From: Oryzias latipes
Lineage: Eukaryota; Chordata; Actinopteri; Beloniformes; Adrianichthyidae
Assembly: GCF_002234675.1 (NCBI RefSeq)
Contig: NC_019872.2
Coordinates: 11,467,950-11,531,949, forward strand
DNA: 64,000 bases
Direction of reading: 5' to 3'
Shown: positions 1 to 25,680 of the stretch, piece after piece
Layout: every line of letters starts with the position of its first letter
How positions within the stretch are numbered: position 1 is the stretch's first letter
Program-made: the position numbers and the translations under genes
The notes under the pieces: generated by a model
Database searches by the model: none
What the model was told of the DNA's origin: nothing
The model's input: only the letters and a program-made list of their open reading frames with translations

Positions 1-104
1 CAATGCAATCCCTGCTGGATACAGTTTAGTCTTCTTTCATATAATGTGTTCTTAAAATCAATGAAAGTTAAGAAATCTGTTGTAAATTTACAGATTTTTT
101 TTAC

Positions 105-3009
105 CTTCACCATCAACTTACTGAGGTCTTCAAAGGCCTGAAAACAGAAAATTTAAATTAATTCTTATTATTAATTAAAATTAATACAAATATTGAAAAT
201 ACAGATGCTATAACACTTCATATTTATAGATGAATGGATATCTATGGAGGGTTAATTCTCCCTTCATAGAGCTCACACTGTTAAAAAACTGCATAAAGAC
301 TTCCATCTGCCCAACCACGACTCTAAAACACTACAAGTTTTTCTAAGGAATTTCTACATCGCAGCTGGGTTAAATATTTATTTTAAGAGACAAACTTGTT
401 ATTAAGGTTTATTGCCTTGATTCTGAAGAGACAACTACACAGTTCAACAACAAACTCTCTGCTCAGAGGTCAAGGATGTACCTCGGAAATGTTTTTGTCC
501 GTTTCTTTCCTTTTCTCCTCGATCTTACGCTCAATTCCAACGATCCCCACTGCACGCGTCCTTCCTGCCTATTCGATTGGAAACAAAAGCGTAAACTTTA
601 CAAAACAAAAGCAATTGAAAACCTGGCAATAAATCTCAAAGGACAAGGACAGACAAACAACCAGCATGGGATTTGCTGCAGTCAGAAGGTGGTACAGAAT
701 AGTACTAAAGTTAGTTTTATTCACAATATACATTTAAACGTATTTTGCCCTGCAGGGTAGTATATATATGGATTTTATTAAAATTTAATGACCCAATGCA
801 TGTGAAGTGACAGCCTACCCAGTAATGGGTATTTAAATTACATTAAAAAATGCATCCACTACACAAAATGTGCTCTGTTTTGATGCACAAACTTTTTGAA
901 AAATAGAAAAGAGAATAAAAATAAAACGAGTACATAATTATTATTAGTTGTGAAGAATACTGCCATCTAGTGGAATGCCTTTGCAACTGCTCATCACAGT
1001 TTAAAACATCAAAAACCTGACATTATGTATACTTATATATAAAATGTATGTACTATATATTTTTTAAACTATTTACTTCAGAAATTGGCCTCACAGGCCC
1101 AGATGTGGCTAATATAGAATTAAAAAATAGTTGCATACACAGCAAATAAAAACGATCCATTATAGGCCCAACTAAACTTTTTTGACAGAAGGTATTTTAG
1201 ACAGATGAAGGGTAAGTCTATGATAGTGTTTTTACAGGAATCTTCATAAACGACCACAATTTTCTGTTTCTGATGAACTTGTCCTTAAATTCTTTAAAAA
1301 ATATATCTTTTTACATATTCTTAGACATTTAGCTGTAAAACTTTCTTTTTTGTTTGTTAGATTTCTCAAATTAATGGCTCCCTGAATTCACAAAATGTTT
1401 CTCATCAAAGCTGTTTATAACCTGGAATAGAAAATATAATAAAGATAGAGAAAGATTGTTTTTTCAGCTCCTCACCTGAAGTCCAGTACCTGTAGGAATG
1501 GGCTGTGAAACAGGCGTATTCTCCCACCTTCTCTTGGTCATCTCCTCTGTTAGTCTTCTGTAAAACTACAAGCAAAAAAATAAAAAACTAATCCAAGCAA
1601 CTGAAAACTATAAAACCAAAAAGTCAGTAAACCTTTAGAATAAAAAGGCTTACCTCAATCTGTCCATGTTCCTTGAAGGACAGCTTTATATAGGAGTATT
1701 TACTCTGCTGATAAGGACCGGGCTCCTTGTTGGGAGGTGTTGGGTGCAGATGGATAACTATTTTTGCACTTTGGAATAACAGAAAGCATTTGTTAAAACA
1801 ACACAAAAACAAAAAGGTTTCAAAATGTTGCAACTGAACCAGAGTTCTTTAAGATATTTTTAAACAGAAAAATAAAAAGGCTCTCAAAGTCAAGGCTCAT
1901 GTGTGCTAGCACACTAAAAAAGTAAAAATCAAACACAATAACATCTGTATACCTCTTTCCTATTCCTCCAGCCTGCTCCTCAAAGAAAAGGATCTGAGAC
2001 AAAGGCATGGCTATGCAACATTCCTGCAACATGAGCAGAGAAATGCAAATCATAGTCACAGCACAAAAAAAAAACATTGGTAACAGTAAAACCTCTCTAA
2101 ATTAGAATGGCTACACAAGATATCAAAACCATGAAACTCAGAGATGGATAGAATAATAATAATAACTATAATTGACTGTTACACATTTCACTTATTAAGG
2201 TTTTTAGAAGACCAGAAACTAACAAATAGAGGGGAAAATGTGAAATATGAAAAGTTCTGCAAGACTCCTTGACAAAATCTCATTGAAGTGTAAAAGTTTC
2301 TGTCTGAAAACCTGGTTAACGTGGGAATAAGGAGCTTGTCTGCATAAATAATGTACAGCATTGTTTTAAAAAAGATTGGAAAGCAGGACTAAATATATCA
2401 ATATCAATATAAAACAAAATATCAATTCCCTAGCATTACAGATAAAATAACTAACCACCAGTTTTCAAGAAAAGAATTGCATTCTACTGTAACTGTCGGT
2501 GCACTTTACCGTGCCTTTTATCTCTATCAAAATTGTTAAAGAATTAAAAGTAACTTTAGTGAATATTTATTTTCTTACGTGGTTCTTATTGTCCCTCCAG
2601 ATCAACCGGTGTGTGCTCAACAGGGCAACTCCAACATCCATTTTAGCCTGTTGAAATTCAAGAGGACATGATGATGATCATCATCGGTAGAATCCTTAAG
2701 TGCTATATTGCTAACAACGTAAAAACAAGTTTAAGCCCCAAATTACTACACATTCACACCTAAAATCACAGAAGGAGGATATAATTTTATAATCATAACT
2801 ATAGCATTGTCTGTCGTGACGGTATGTTTTTAATAACTTTAAATTAAGTCAAACAGTGTATGTGTCCTGTCACTCATGCTAACATGATTTTAGTTAATAA
2901 ACAACTAAACTACCTTGTCATCACCGTCATACAATCTTACTCCTCTTTGCTGAATAACTAAAGTCTCATTTATTTCCAGTAGCCCATTTGTCCACGAAAA
3001 TCTGTCCAT
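105..3009 (-). CDS. vps36: VPS36, ESCRT-II subunit (N-terminal half, 7 exons, runs off left edge)
   Basis: Coding exons in gene order are 3009-2914, 2647-2579, 2023-1953, 1768-1654, 1565-1476, 568-482 and 137-105. All have GT/AG borders and the phases join to give about 187 residues. The protein starts [19 protein letters not shown] and contains [19 protein letters not shown] and [14 protein letters not shown], which I recognise as the N-terminal GLUE domain (split PH fold) of VPS36/EAP45. Then follow [20 protein letters not shown] and AFEDLSKLM, the start of the central helical region. In the family, the GLUE domain binds ubiquitin and phosphoinositides, and VPS36 joins VPS22 and VPS25 in ESCRT-II to sort endosomal cargo. 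The usual length is about 386 residues, so roughly half is present and the C-terminal winged-helix part lies left of base 1. The ATG at 3009 matches the known family start. No frame break is seen. Confidence 0.96.
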
Positions 3010-3784
3010 TTTGAATGCTTAAGAAAAGATTCGTAACCCGTTTTTGCTACCAACTGCCTGTTTCTATTTACTTCCTGTATGGTGTTCAAAGATGGCCTGA
3101 CACTGCCTGCACAAAATCACTTAAATTGAACGTAAGAATCCAAAATAAATTGAAATCACTTTAATTAGCAGTCGTTTTGCTAGAATATGACTGTTTTCAA
3201 ATATTTAATAAAGCTAAGACTTTTAAAAAAGTGTTATTTATTTTTTACATGTAATCTACAAAATCCATTTTTAGACGGGCCTGACGGGACAGAAGGGTCC
3301 TCTTTTATTGACGTTATCGCCGTTGGCTGTCTCGAGCTAGCAGCTTTTTTTTTAGCTTTTTTTCGTTGAATTTAATGAATTTACAAATGTTCTGCGTTTT
3401 TTGTGAAACCACAAACTGTTTTTTGTAATCGAATTTGAGTGAAAGGGGCTGCCAATTCTTGTTTGTGTTTTTTTTTTTTTTTGTTGTCGTTATTTTGTCG
3501 TATCGTGCTTCTATTTGAGCCAGCTGTCGCTTGCTAGCTTGTTGTTAGCTGCAGACAAGTGTGAAACAGAACTACAATTTAATACAAATCTTCATTTATT
3601 GAAATTATGTTGTGGATAAATTTTGAGTATATATTAAAACCGCAGTTAAGTAAAACATCTTTTTATTAAAGCCAGACGAATGATTTGTGTTTGACTCTTT
3701 GTGTCTGACAGTATATTCAAAGTTGCTATAGTCATTCAATCATTCATTGTCTCAGGAGAGTACGTTCTTCTGAAATCAGAAAAC
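3010..3784. promoter_or_regulatory. Head-to-head promoter interval between vps36 and proser1
   Basis: The start codons of vps36 (minus) and proser1 (plus) are 775 bases apart and point away from each other, so both core promoters and both 5' UTRs must lie here unless upstream non-coding exons exist. The interval has T-rich runs (for example 3468-3482) and no clear TATA box facing either gene. A shared, divergent promoter is inferred from geometry only. Transcription start sites cannot be placed from sequence. Confidence 0.6.
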
Positions 3785-15932
<12,148 letters not shown>

Positions 15933-16693
15933 AGCCTGTTCTTTTGTAAACAGACTCCGCCCTACCCCACAGAAACAGCACAGTATTGGCCTTGAACTCT
16001 GAAGAAAACTGAATAACAGCTTCATTGCGATTTGTGTTTTACGGCAAGACTTAATACAACGAACACTACCCTTAAGTGTGGGTGGAGGTGAAGGCTGGGG
16101 TGTATAATATTTGTAGAAAATAATGTGACTTTAGGTTTTTGAAAATATTCGTTTTGCTAGTTTTCGCTAGCCTTACCTCCCTGTTTTTAGAAATGAACTC
16201 TATTAAAAAAAACTAATGAAATGTTTGAATCCTGAACTGTATCACAGCATTCTGGTTCACAAAAGAGGAAAAAGTGAATTGCTCTGTATTTATTACTTTA
16301 CTGTGACATTTCTCTGACTTACAGTTTTACTGTATACAGTTAATTTTTTAGCTGTTTCCTTGGATTTACATTTTGCATGTTGACAAAATGAACAAAAATG
16401 ACATGCAGGCTCTGTTATAGCAGTATTTGAAACGCCCTTTGTGAATATTTGATATTCTAAAAACTATGAGCTTGAAAAACAAAGTAGTTCATTTTCAGGT
16501 TTGTAGCAGCTTAGAATTATCCATTAGTTATATCAGGGATGGTATATTGACAGTGACCTGATGGTGACTAGGCCTTCATGTTTTTTTATCTGATTTCATT
16601 TTACTTGTTTTTATATTTTTCCAGTAACCAGCTGGTTGTAATAGATATAACTGTATTTGTAGTCTGTGATGCCTTGGCTGTCACCTAAATAAA
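15933..16693 (+). terminator. proser1: proser1 3' UTR with poly(A) signal
   Basis: After the TGA at 15930-15932 comes about 750 nt of AT-rich sequence without any exon-like structure, ending in a canonical AATAAA at 16688-16693. No stronger signal occurs earlier in the right position, so this is the likely 3' end of the proser1 transcript. Confidence 0.7.
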
Positions 16694-19600
16694 ATGACTG
16701 AAACTATATGATGAGGGTTTTTTTCTCCATTTTTTTTTCATCCAAATTATTTAAAAACATGTTTCAGCAAACCTTTTTACATTTGACTTTGGCGGCATAT
16801 GATCCAGCTATCTTAGAAGGCTGTTTTACAGCTGCCCTGGGTTAAAATTAACCATACTGGTCCTTGTTGTTGCCCAACACAACATAAATCCAGTCACACG
16901 ATACTGACAAGATTCCATTACACGTTTCCATTCATCTAAAAGTCGTAGTTATAGCACTCTATTGTCGTCATTGCAATTCAGTTATCATTTCTTGTCAAAG
17001 AAAATTTCACAAATGGAAAATATTGGTTTGAAGTTACTCTAAAAAGTATAAAAATCAAAATGCTTGAAGATTTTTAATCTGGGAACTGGATTTTCATTTT
17101 TGTCAAAACTGTTAATATTCTATTAATATTTTAACAGTCATACCTAAAAGCTTTCATTGTGTTACTGAACAACTGCCCTATTTCGTATTTATTTTTGTTA
17201 TTTCCATTTCATTTGGAATAAATAAAATGCTTCTACTCATTTTATTATTACTACATTTTGAGAGCAACAAGTGTAAAATAAAAAAATTGTTTAAATATTC
17301 TGACATCTTTTGAGTATGTTTTAAAAAAAAGCTACTAGACGATTTGAAAATAGTTGACCTTTTCCATCAACTATGTTGACATCATTTCTGTTAATGTAAT
17401 TTCTGAAGGTTACATTTTTCCTGAATACTGGATTTTATTAATGAGGTCCAAAATAAACTATTTTATTTACCATAAAAAATAGGTTAATAGAAAATGCTAT
17501 TTTAAAGAATATCTCATTTTGTTTCATGTTAATTTAGTTTGAGTTGAATTTAGCAGAATATCAACTATTCAAGACCTGCAACAAAGACAAAACATTGGAG
17601 AGGTAGAGTCCTAATACCATGCATTAGGTTGGGCACTTGGTAGGAGATAAGTGATAGTTTTGCATAATTATCAGAATTATGTTTTATTCATATTTTATTT
17701 CATTTTACTTTGAATTTACTGCTCTTGTTCTTTTGCTGCACAGCCAAACATGTTTCAACCTGTTTTTCTTCAGAAATGGAGGCTTTTGTGGTGTACATTC
17801 AGACTGAATAACAGTAGTTGAGTTTTTTTTTAAACTTTTTTGAAACAATTGTAGCTGCTAATTCCAGGTCTATGAAACGGTCAACAAGTGGTTCTGGGAT
17901 CATTGTTTTCATTCGTTTGTCAGAAATCCTTCAAGGAGCAGCTGGTCCTCGCTGGATGTTCTTTCCACTCTTGGATTTTGACTCTGCATTTGAACCTTTA
18001 GGATCCTCTTTCTGTAATCGGCACTATCAAATAAAGTTCTGAAATTCTTGTGAAAGCCTTTTGCTTGTACTCCTTGATGAATGTTTCTCATGTCTAACAT
18101 TATGAGACACCTTCTTGCTGTGCAGCAAGTTCACTTTTACTGCAAAAGACATTTTTTTCTCTCATTACTGACCCTTCAGATCTTGTCTTGGCTGTCTGTC
18201 TTTTGTTCATTTCCCTTCATTTTTTCTCAACTTTTTCCATTTTTCTCACATGACACAACCTTTACAAACCCTTGTGACTCAATGGGTGAACTTATCACAT
18301 GGTTACTACCTTTACAAATGTCTATTAAGAATAATTCTGCTCTGTGTAAAGAAAGAGTAATAAAAGCAAACAACAAATATAATTGTGGTGCTTAAGAGTA
18401 TGTGTGTGTGTGCAAAGTCCGACAGGGAATGAAGAAGTATTCTCCTTTGGGAAGGGGAACTATTTAAAGGCACATTCCCCTTCCCTTTCACCTGACTTCC
18501 TGTGGACTCCTCTTTGTGACCTCAACCACAGGCCCTGTTTAGAAAAAAAGTTGAAAAACCATTTAAAATTTGTTCGTAAAGCGACGTAACTGTGATGCTC
18601 ACTAGATTGGCAAATATGAACCACAATGCATTGCGTTTGAACAATTTTTCACGTGAAAAAACTGCATTTGAATAAATTTGTTATGAACCAGTGGATTCAT
18701 TAGTAGTCTTCGTAAAGTGTTCATATTTAATAGTTTTTTAATGTCGTATTTGTTGTTCAAAAAGTAAAAGAAATAGCAAGTGAGTGTGATGTCTGACTTG
18801 CTTTTAAAACCCACTAGATAGTCCAGCACTATATCGTTTTTTGTATTGATGAAGTAGGAAGGGAATTCATACATAGCCTAATTCTTGATATAAACCATCA
18901 CAAAAATAGAAAAACAAATATGTTAATGATTTAACATTACAAACAATAGAGTTCCTCAAAGCACTCTGGAAAGTACAGGTACAGTTTTTGTTTTCATTTG
19001 TTTTTTTGTTTTTTGTCAGTCAACAATTGATACCTTCCATCTATCCTTTCTGAGGACAAACAGGCAAGCTGAACAGAAGTCCATAAAAATCTGTTGGTTT
19101 GTAAAAACAGGAAGATTCTTCCTTCCATTTGTTGGTTCCATTTTAGCTGCCACTGCTGGGATTTTTGAATCAATACCAAATAGTTTATTGATCTTAACAT
19201 AGATGTTATCGGAGATGGACAGAGCTGCAAGAATAAATTGGACAGCATCCACATAGTGCTTTTCTAAGTCGGCTGATCAATCAGTAAGCTTTTACACTGA
19301 AAGGCTCTTTCGTTCAACCGATCTGCATTTTTAATCAATTTAGAAATTCCTCAATTGGCAAATGGAGTGCTTTTTTAAGACACTCAGATATTAATGGATG
19401 TTAATGATCTATTATGAGGGATCTCTCCCCTCTCGCGTTCTAAACAGGAAGTAGTTACTGGTTCCAGGATGCCAAAATCCCAAAGCGTTCTATTGAGAAA
19501 TAGTCAGTCTTTATATTTGTCAAAATAACCATTCTTGCTCTAATACCTTTTTTTAACATTTTATTCTAATCCTTTTTTCATAATATTATTTCATTATTGC

Positions 19601-20273
19601 ATGTTATTCAAGTTATAAACTGTCCAATCAGAGGCCTCAATGAAAGCAGGTGGACTCAGGTCTAACATTCGAACATTCAAAGCATTTGATTGACGGATTC
19701 TCCAAAGCCCGCTTTTTAAGTGGAAGTGATGTGGATTTCCTGATTGGCGGTAGTAGTTGTCAGTGAAACAACAGCTCAGACCAATTCAGAGCGATCACTG
19801 CTTACTGACCTCATTCGGCTCCAACATGGCGATGTCCGTATTGCAAAAAAGTGGCGATTGAATGTACTTGTACTTTTCTCTGGGTAAAGTCATACTCACT
19901 TGGTCCAGTTCTAATATTTAGTTAATGGGTCTTTCTCTTGGGTTTTTCTTTGTTTGAACCGAAAAAGGGTCTCATAAAATACAGAAATCCCATACCATAA
20001 TGCTTATGACTCCACGTCTCAATCCTATTTGCGATAAACAAACATTATAATTATCCCCGCTCCTGTAGTTTCTACTTTAAAAAAAATTGAAATCCTTGAT
20101 TGTTAAAAGTAGATTTAATGAAAGAGTTGCTGGACTAAACTACATGAGATTGCACTGGCATCCTTGTGTAAGTGGGAAAAGACGAACATCTAGATTTTCC
20201 ATTTTTGTCAAATCGTAAAGCATGCTTTTCCAAAAACCTGTATTCAGTTTTGTAATGTTGAAAACCTCTAAGG
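16694..20273. other. Intergenic region between proser1 and stoml3 copy 1
   Basis: AT-rich sequence of 3.6 kb. Short open frames exist, but none has conserved protein character or splice context. No repeat with clear ends was identified. The last 150-200 bases (from about 20110) resemble the sequence upstream of the other two stoml3 copies and mark the left side of the tandem duplication unit. Confidence 0.5.
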
Positions 20274-20419
20274 GGTCAAAGCCACTCCTCTGCACTGAGC
20301 CATATTATATGGCAGGACTGTAGCTTTAAAAGGCTGGATCCTTCCTCTCATCGGACACACTTTAACAAACTCTCAACAGACTTCCGAAGAACATTACCAG
20401 CTGAAAGGAGTATATAGAA
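20274..20419 (+). promoter_or_regulatory. Conserved upstream block of stoml3 copy 1
   Basis: This block holds GGGTCAAAGCC, CATATTATATGGCA and CTTTAAAAGGCTGGATCCTT in a fixed order ahead of the first coding exon. The same order occurs upstream of copy 2 (27375-27506) and copy 3 (40345-40475). TTTAAAAGG could act as a TATA-like element about 75-90 bases before the ATG. Promoter function is inferred from position and retention in three paralogues. Confidence 0.55.
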
Positions 20420-23025
20420 ATGGAGGACCAGATGGAAAGCCAGAAGAGAAGACAAGAAAGCAAAGATGTTTTAATCTGTAAGTTAAAATGCTTTTTTTAA
20501 TTCTGCTTTTGAAACTATTGTCACCAGCAACAACTAGAATTAGCTTTAATAACCAAATACTTTAATTCTGACTTATATTTGAAATAATGGAGTTTAGCAA
20601 GGAAACAAACAGAAGGGGAGAAAATGTTTGGATTCATGGGAAGGTAGGAGCGCACCTGAGTGAATGGAAAGCAGGAAAAGAAGGGCACAGCAGAAGTGCA
20701 TCGCCATAGAGACAGAAATCACATGTCACAGAGATAAACACATCTGAAAACATGTGACAATGTGTGCGGAGGACTAACCTCAGTTATCTACCTTCTGAAT
20801 TTGTATAAACAAAAAAGTACACGCATGTACCTGTCCACACTTGAACAAAGAGGTTGTTTTTTATTCCAACTCATTAAAGATCCTTAATCTGACTGAACTG
20901 TTCATAGACTCACTTCATGCAGGACATCACGGTGTAAAATCAGACTTTGAGGTTTTAGACCGCCTGACATTCTTCCCAATTGCAACACAACATGTGACAC
21001 GGCAATGAATACATTTTCTTCTCTTTTTTTAATGTGTAATGAGTTTCAGTGGGACTGTGAAAGTCCCTACATTTAAGCCACTTCCTGTTTTGTTTTTTCT
21101 ATTTAACATACAAAAAACCATATGCGTTACATGTGAAATACAAAAGAACAACAATGGAAGAAGTGTCAAACTATCATCCTGTGAGTGCAATTATATAATC
21201 TGTTCCAGTATTTGCTGAAAAGCGTCATGATCTCGTGTTTTGTTAGATATAACATTCACAGAAAGCGATTAATGCTGGAAACTACGGCATGTTGACATAC
21301 AGAGCCACTCCTATTGTGGTGATTACTTTTCATTCATTAACCAAGCAGCTTCTCAGATCATGTTACATAGATAAACACTTGACTAGTTTTCCCATTTATG
21401 CAGTTGATTATTTGTATGCGAACTGCAATCACAGTGTTATAATTTTGTGGAAATGTTTTGACACCTGCATTTTTTTTCTTTTTTTAATTATTTTTAACAA
21501 GTCTCTAGTTAATATTCTGTGATGTTGAAATCTGCCACTAAAGCTTTAGATACAGAGTGGCAAAAAACGTTGTTGTTCCTAAAAGAAAAGTCTCAAATCA
21601 ATTTTATTTTGTTGGTAAGGGAAGCTCTTCAGTCAAACCATTTGGTGACACGTTTTTCCCCTTTTTTTAGCTGAACGGACAGGGTCTTTGGGATGCCTTG
21701 GATGGTTTATAGTCATTCTCTCTGGATTTTTCACAGTTCTTCTTTTTCCCATCACAGTCTGGTTCTGTTTGAAGGTGAGTGAGCTAAAGTGCACAAACTG
21801 ACACTCTCTAATGCAAAAATGAGCATGTGAGCTGAGGTTGAGCTGTTTGTGGTTTTCTAGATTGTTCAGGAGTATGAGCGAGCTGTCATCTTCAGGCTGG
21901 GCCGCATCATAGACAAGAAACCCAAAGGACCAGGTGTGACAGCTTTATCCACACTATGAAGAGAAAAAAAGAACTATTTATTCTCTGTTTTATTTACTTA
22001 TTTTTTAGTCACTCAGAGCCTTCCATGATTTTTTTTCATTTATTATTGGTCGCTTTTACTTTTTTTAGGAATATTCTTTATCCTGCCATGCACTGACTCC
22101 CTGATTAGAGTGGATCTGAGAACTGTTTCATTTGACATTCCACCACAAGAGGTCAGTGGTACTCACCACGACACACGAATAAAGAATAAAATCTTTATTT
22201 GCAGCATTACAACCTTAATAAAATCTTGAAACATGAACTGGTTTCACTTTTCTTCAGATTCTAACCAAAGATTCAGTCACTGTTAGTGTGGATGGCGTGG
22301 TGTACTTCCGGGTCAGTGACCCCATCGCTTCCGTGGCCAATGTGACTAATGCCGACTTTTCCACCCGACTGCTGGCACAAACCACCCTCAGAAATGTCCT
22401 GGGCACCAAGAACCTCGCAGAGGTCCTGTCCGACCGGGAGGGCATTGCTCACAGCATGCAGGTGAAAATAAAAACTACAATATCTATATATATATATAGT
22501 GTTCTTTTCTATTAAAGGTCAAAACATTTTCATAGCTTAGTTTGGTGGGCATGTGCCACACTCTTAAACCACAGAAATAAAGCTTCTTTTTTTAAAACCT
22601 TTTTCAGTCCAATCTGGATGAAGCCACAGACAACTGGGGAATTAAGGTGGAGCGCGTGGAGATCAAAGATGTGAAACTTCCACATCAGCTCCAGAGAGCC
22701 ATGGCTGCAGAAGCAGAGGCAGCACGAGAGGCCAGAGCAAAGGTCTGTTTAATGCAACACACAAATGTGCTAACATATTCACAATCACTACAAACAGCTA
22801 TTTTCACTGACTTCATGGCCTCTTCTCTCCTCACAGGTGATTGCAGCAGAAGGTGAGATGAACGCATCCCGCGCCCTAAAGGAGGCGTCGCTCGTCATTG
22901 CAGAGTCTCCATCAGCTCTGCAGCTTCGTTACTTGCAGACTCTCAGCACCATTGCAGCAGAGAAGAACTCCACCATTATCTTCCCATTACCCATGGATGT
23001 CATATCTCACTTTATGCGAAAGTGA
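20420..23025 (+). CDS. stoml3: Stomatin-like protein 3 paralogue, copy 1 (complete, 7 exons)
   Basis: Exons are 20420-20477, 21671-21774, 21861-21933, 22069-22151, 22258-22461, 22608-22742 and 22837-23025. All phases join, giving 281 residues. A short polar N-terminus precedes a hydrophobic hairpin segment (about residues 26-53, [14 protein letters not shown]...VWFCLK) with the proline at 46 that corresponds to the topology-setting proline of stomatins. The SPFH/band 7 domain follows: [54 protein letters not shown], then the helical [20 protein letters not shown] and [13 protein letters not shown]3 is a mechanosensory membrane scaffold reported to tune ASIC and Piezo channels. The gene next to PROSER1 in mammals is STOML3, which supports the name over other stomatins. 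A poly(A) signal is at 23215-23220. Confidence 0.93.
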
Positions 23026-24296
23026 ACTTGCCTCACCAAAGTGAAGTGGACTTTATAAGATAGGATTTTAGTGCATTTTATGTTTTACATGATTCATCTA
23101 TAATTCATTGTATATTATATTTAATCTGTCCTTTCCCAATGTCTTGGTTAAAATCACTGGTTAAATTCTCCCTTAGTAGATTTTGTTTTAATGTAAATGT
23201 TTAGATAAGTGGCAAATAAAGCAATGCATGGAACTGTAATAGAATAAAACATTGTAGTGGTTCCAAATTTGTCTGTGAGGTCCTTTGACATCAGTGACAG
23301 CATTAAGAAATATTGACGAAGCAGAATGTCCCCAGTCTCATGCCCTTACTGAAGATGTTTAACTGTTGCACAGGTCTTAATCAAGTCTAAGAAGAGCGGT
23401 TCAGCTTACTTTCTAAGATTTCTGACAAAGAATTGCTTGACATACATAATTCTTTGTAATCGGCGCAAAGTTAGAGAGGTATCAAGCATGCCCTTTGGTG
23501 TTCACAGCAAACGGTGGGAAGGGGCGATGAGTTTCAATGTTGAGTTAATGTACAGAGGCGATCACAAGTCCTGTGGCGGTATTTGAGTGTTGCGTTTCAA
23601 GTGGTGTGACAGCATGGCGCTGTGAAAATTATGCCTGTTTTCTGGCACAGCCTGCATTTCTTGCTGCTCATTACCAGGATCAGGTGTACTCAGTCAATCA
23701 GAATATGGAAACACTTCTCTGATCAGCAGTAAAAGGAAGGATAGGGAGGTTTTGGTAAACAGGCTGGGTGGTGGGTATACAGGACCAAGATATTCCTACA
23801 TAAGTTTAAACTTATAAAGATAAGCACTCCAACTTTTGCAAAATAGTTTCAAATCTACTTCTAAGAGAGAAAAGGATTAAAACACAAATCACCACTGACT
23901 TGCATATAAACAATGCAATAATCAAGCACGGTTCTACATTGATTTATGTGTTTTTTGCACTTTTCTTTTCACACTTCTGTTGTTTTAATTTGGTTTATTT
24001 GTGATGCATCTGAGAAATTTCACAGAATGACAACAACTTTTCTCACTTTTTCCACATATATTCATATATGACCAATTTATCATCTGTGCAATATGCACAA
24101 ATGTACGTTAAGGTTGTGTGACACAGCCTTAAGAAACAGTTGTTTATGGGGTGAGTAGTAGCTTTTAGTACATAGGTTGCAACAGTTTATAGTTTAACAA
24201 ATCTAATAAAGAGCTTACTCCACCACTGACTCTTGATTAGGGTTGAAAAGGTTAATAGATTTAATAACTAATTCTAAAATGTTGCATATATGTAAG

Positions 24297-24473
24297 ACTG
24301 ATTGAATGTTTATTTCTTTTGTAAGTGACCATGGTATAAGCGGGTTAATGGCAGACGAAGTGGGCATTATCAGAAATTAACGCATGCCGTAGAAGCCTAA
24401 TAATGCACACTTCGAAGGCCATTTACCCGCTTGTACCATGGTCACTTACAAAAGATATAAACGTTCAATCAGT
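24297..24473. repeat. Long inverted repeat (hairpin), MITE-like
   Basis: The left arm from ACTGATTGAATG through GTAAGTGACCATGGTATAAG is mirrored by the right arm ending CCATGGTCACTTACAAAAG and TTCAATCAGT. The arms are roughly 70 bases each with few mismatches and enclose a short spacer. A further ACCATGGTATAAT lies at about 24834-24846, so the hairpin may be one end of a larger 24.3-24.85 kb element. The family is not recognised. Confidence 0.7.
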
Positions 24474-25484
24474 TTTTAGTACATTATTCTTGTCATGTTT
24501 TCAGTTTGGATAGCATTTTTTGCAAAAAGCTGACCATTTGTTACGTGGTGCGGTACGTTGTCGTGGTCACATGAATGCAGCAGCAAAAGAAAGCGATATC
24601 TATGCTGGTTTTCACAATGGGTTAAATAAAGCATCTGTTCAGTGAGAAAGTTCACCTCTTACCGCTTGTTTTTGACCAGATGATGAAGCAAAAGATTGTT
24701 TTAAAGAAGCCAATGTAGTGATATGAACATTTAAGCTGTGACCGGATCCTCTTTTTCAGGCGTGTATTATCACTATGGATTATCACTTTTTAATGCACAC
24801 CCAGCAGCCAATCAGAATCGAGAATTCACCTGGACCATGGTATAATGAAACTTATAACAATAATCAAGTCTCAACCACAAAAATAAGATCTTCTGAAGCC
24901 TACAAAACTTTGACTACAAATTTTTATGGTAATATTCCATTGTCTGAAAGAAAACATTTACACTTAATAAACCAAATACGTTGGGGACAAGGAAGGAAGT
25001 GGGTGGTGCCTGACAATATTCTGAGAAATGTGTGAATGCGAATCTGGGGGTGCAATACTATCAGGTGTGGGCTCAAGTAGCAAGTGGCTTCTAATCAGAA
25101 AGGTATGTTCTGCTAGGTCCAAAAAAGCTACATATTTTTATCAGAGATAGATGGATTTAAAGAATGTATGCACTGGATGCCTAATGATGGACCCTTTATT
25201 TAATTAAAACAAACAAAAAAAAACTGCTTGGCTACATCTCATCACTAGTCCCCATTAGAGACATTCAAAACTTTAAAAATTCCATTTATCTTCTGTTAAT
25301 TTCCAGTTTCATACAATCATAATAAGTATAAACTGGAGGATAACCACAGTGCAGGACTGCTCTGGGGGGGATAAGACATGTAAAAACTTCATAGATAAAA
25401 GATAAACATCACACTGCAAGTAAACACACAACAGTTTCTACAACTACATCTAAAACTCATTCCTCTTCTAAAACCTGCTACTGT

Positions 25485-25680
25485 CCCTTGAAGGGTCAAT
25501 GGGGCTGCCGGAGCCTATCCCGGCCACTAGTGGGCGAAGAAAAGGGACATTCAGGACAGGTCACCAGTCTGTCAAACTCCACACAGAAAGGTCCCACATT
25601 GGTGTTCTGTTTCAGGTCAGGGGGCCTTTTAGCTGTGAGGCAAGAGCGCTAACCACTGCGCCACAATGCAGCAGCCACAC
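25485..25680 (-). repeat. SINE fragment (DANA/Mermaid-like), reverse orientation
   Basis: Reading the minus strand, a tRNA-like head (GTGGCGCAGTGGTTAGCGCT) leads to a body that includes CTTTCTGTGTGGAGTTTG and then ACTAGTGGCCGGGATAGGC. This matches the layout of the fuller copy at 56983-57348 with an internal deletion. Confidence 0.65.

Noticed and set aside
22254-22445. Minus-strand frame inside stoml3 exon 5, repeated at 29242-29433
   Set aside because: It is a shadow of the strongly conserved band 7 coding sequence on the plus strand.
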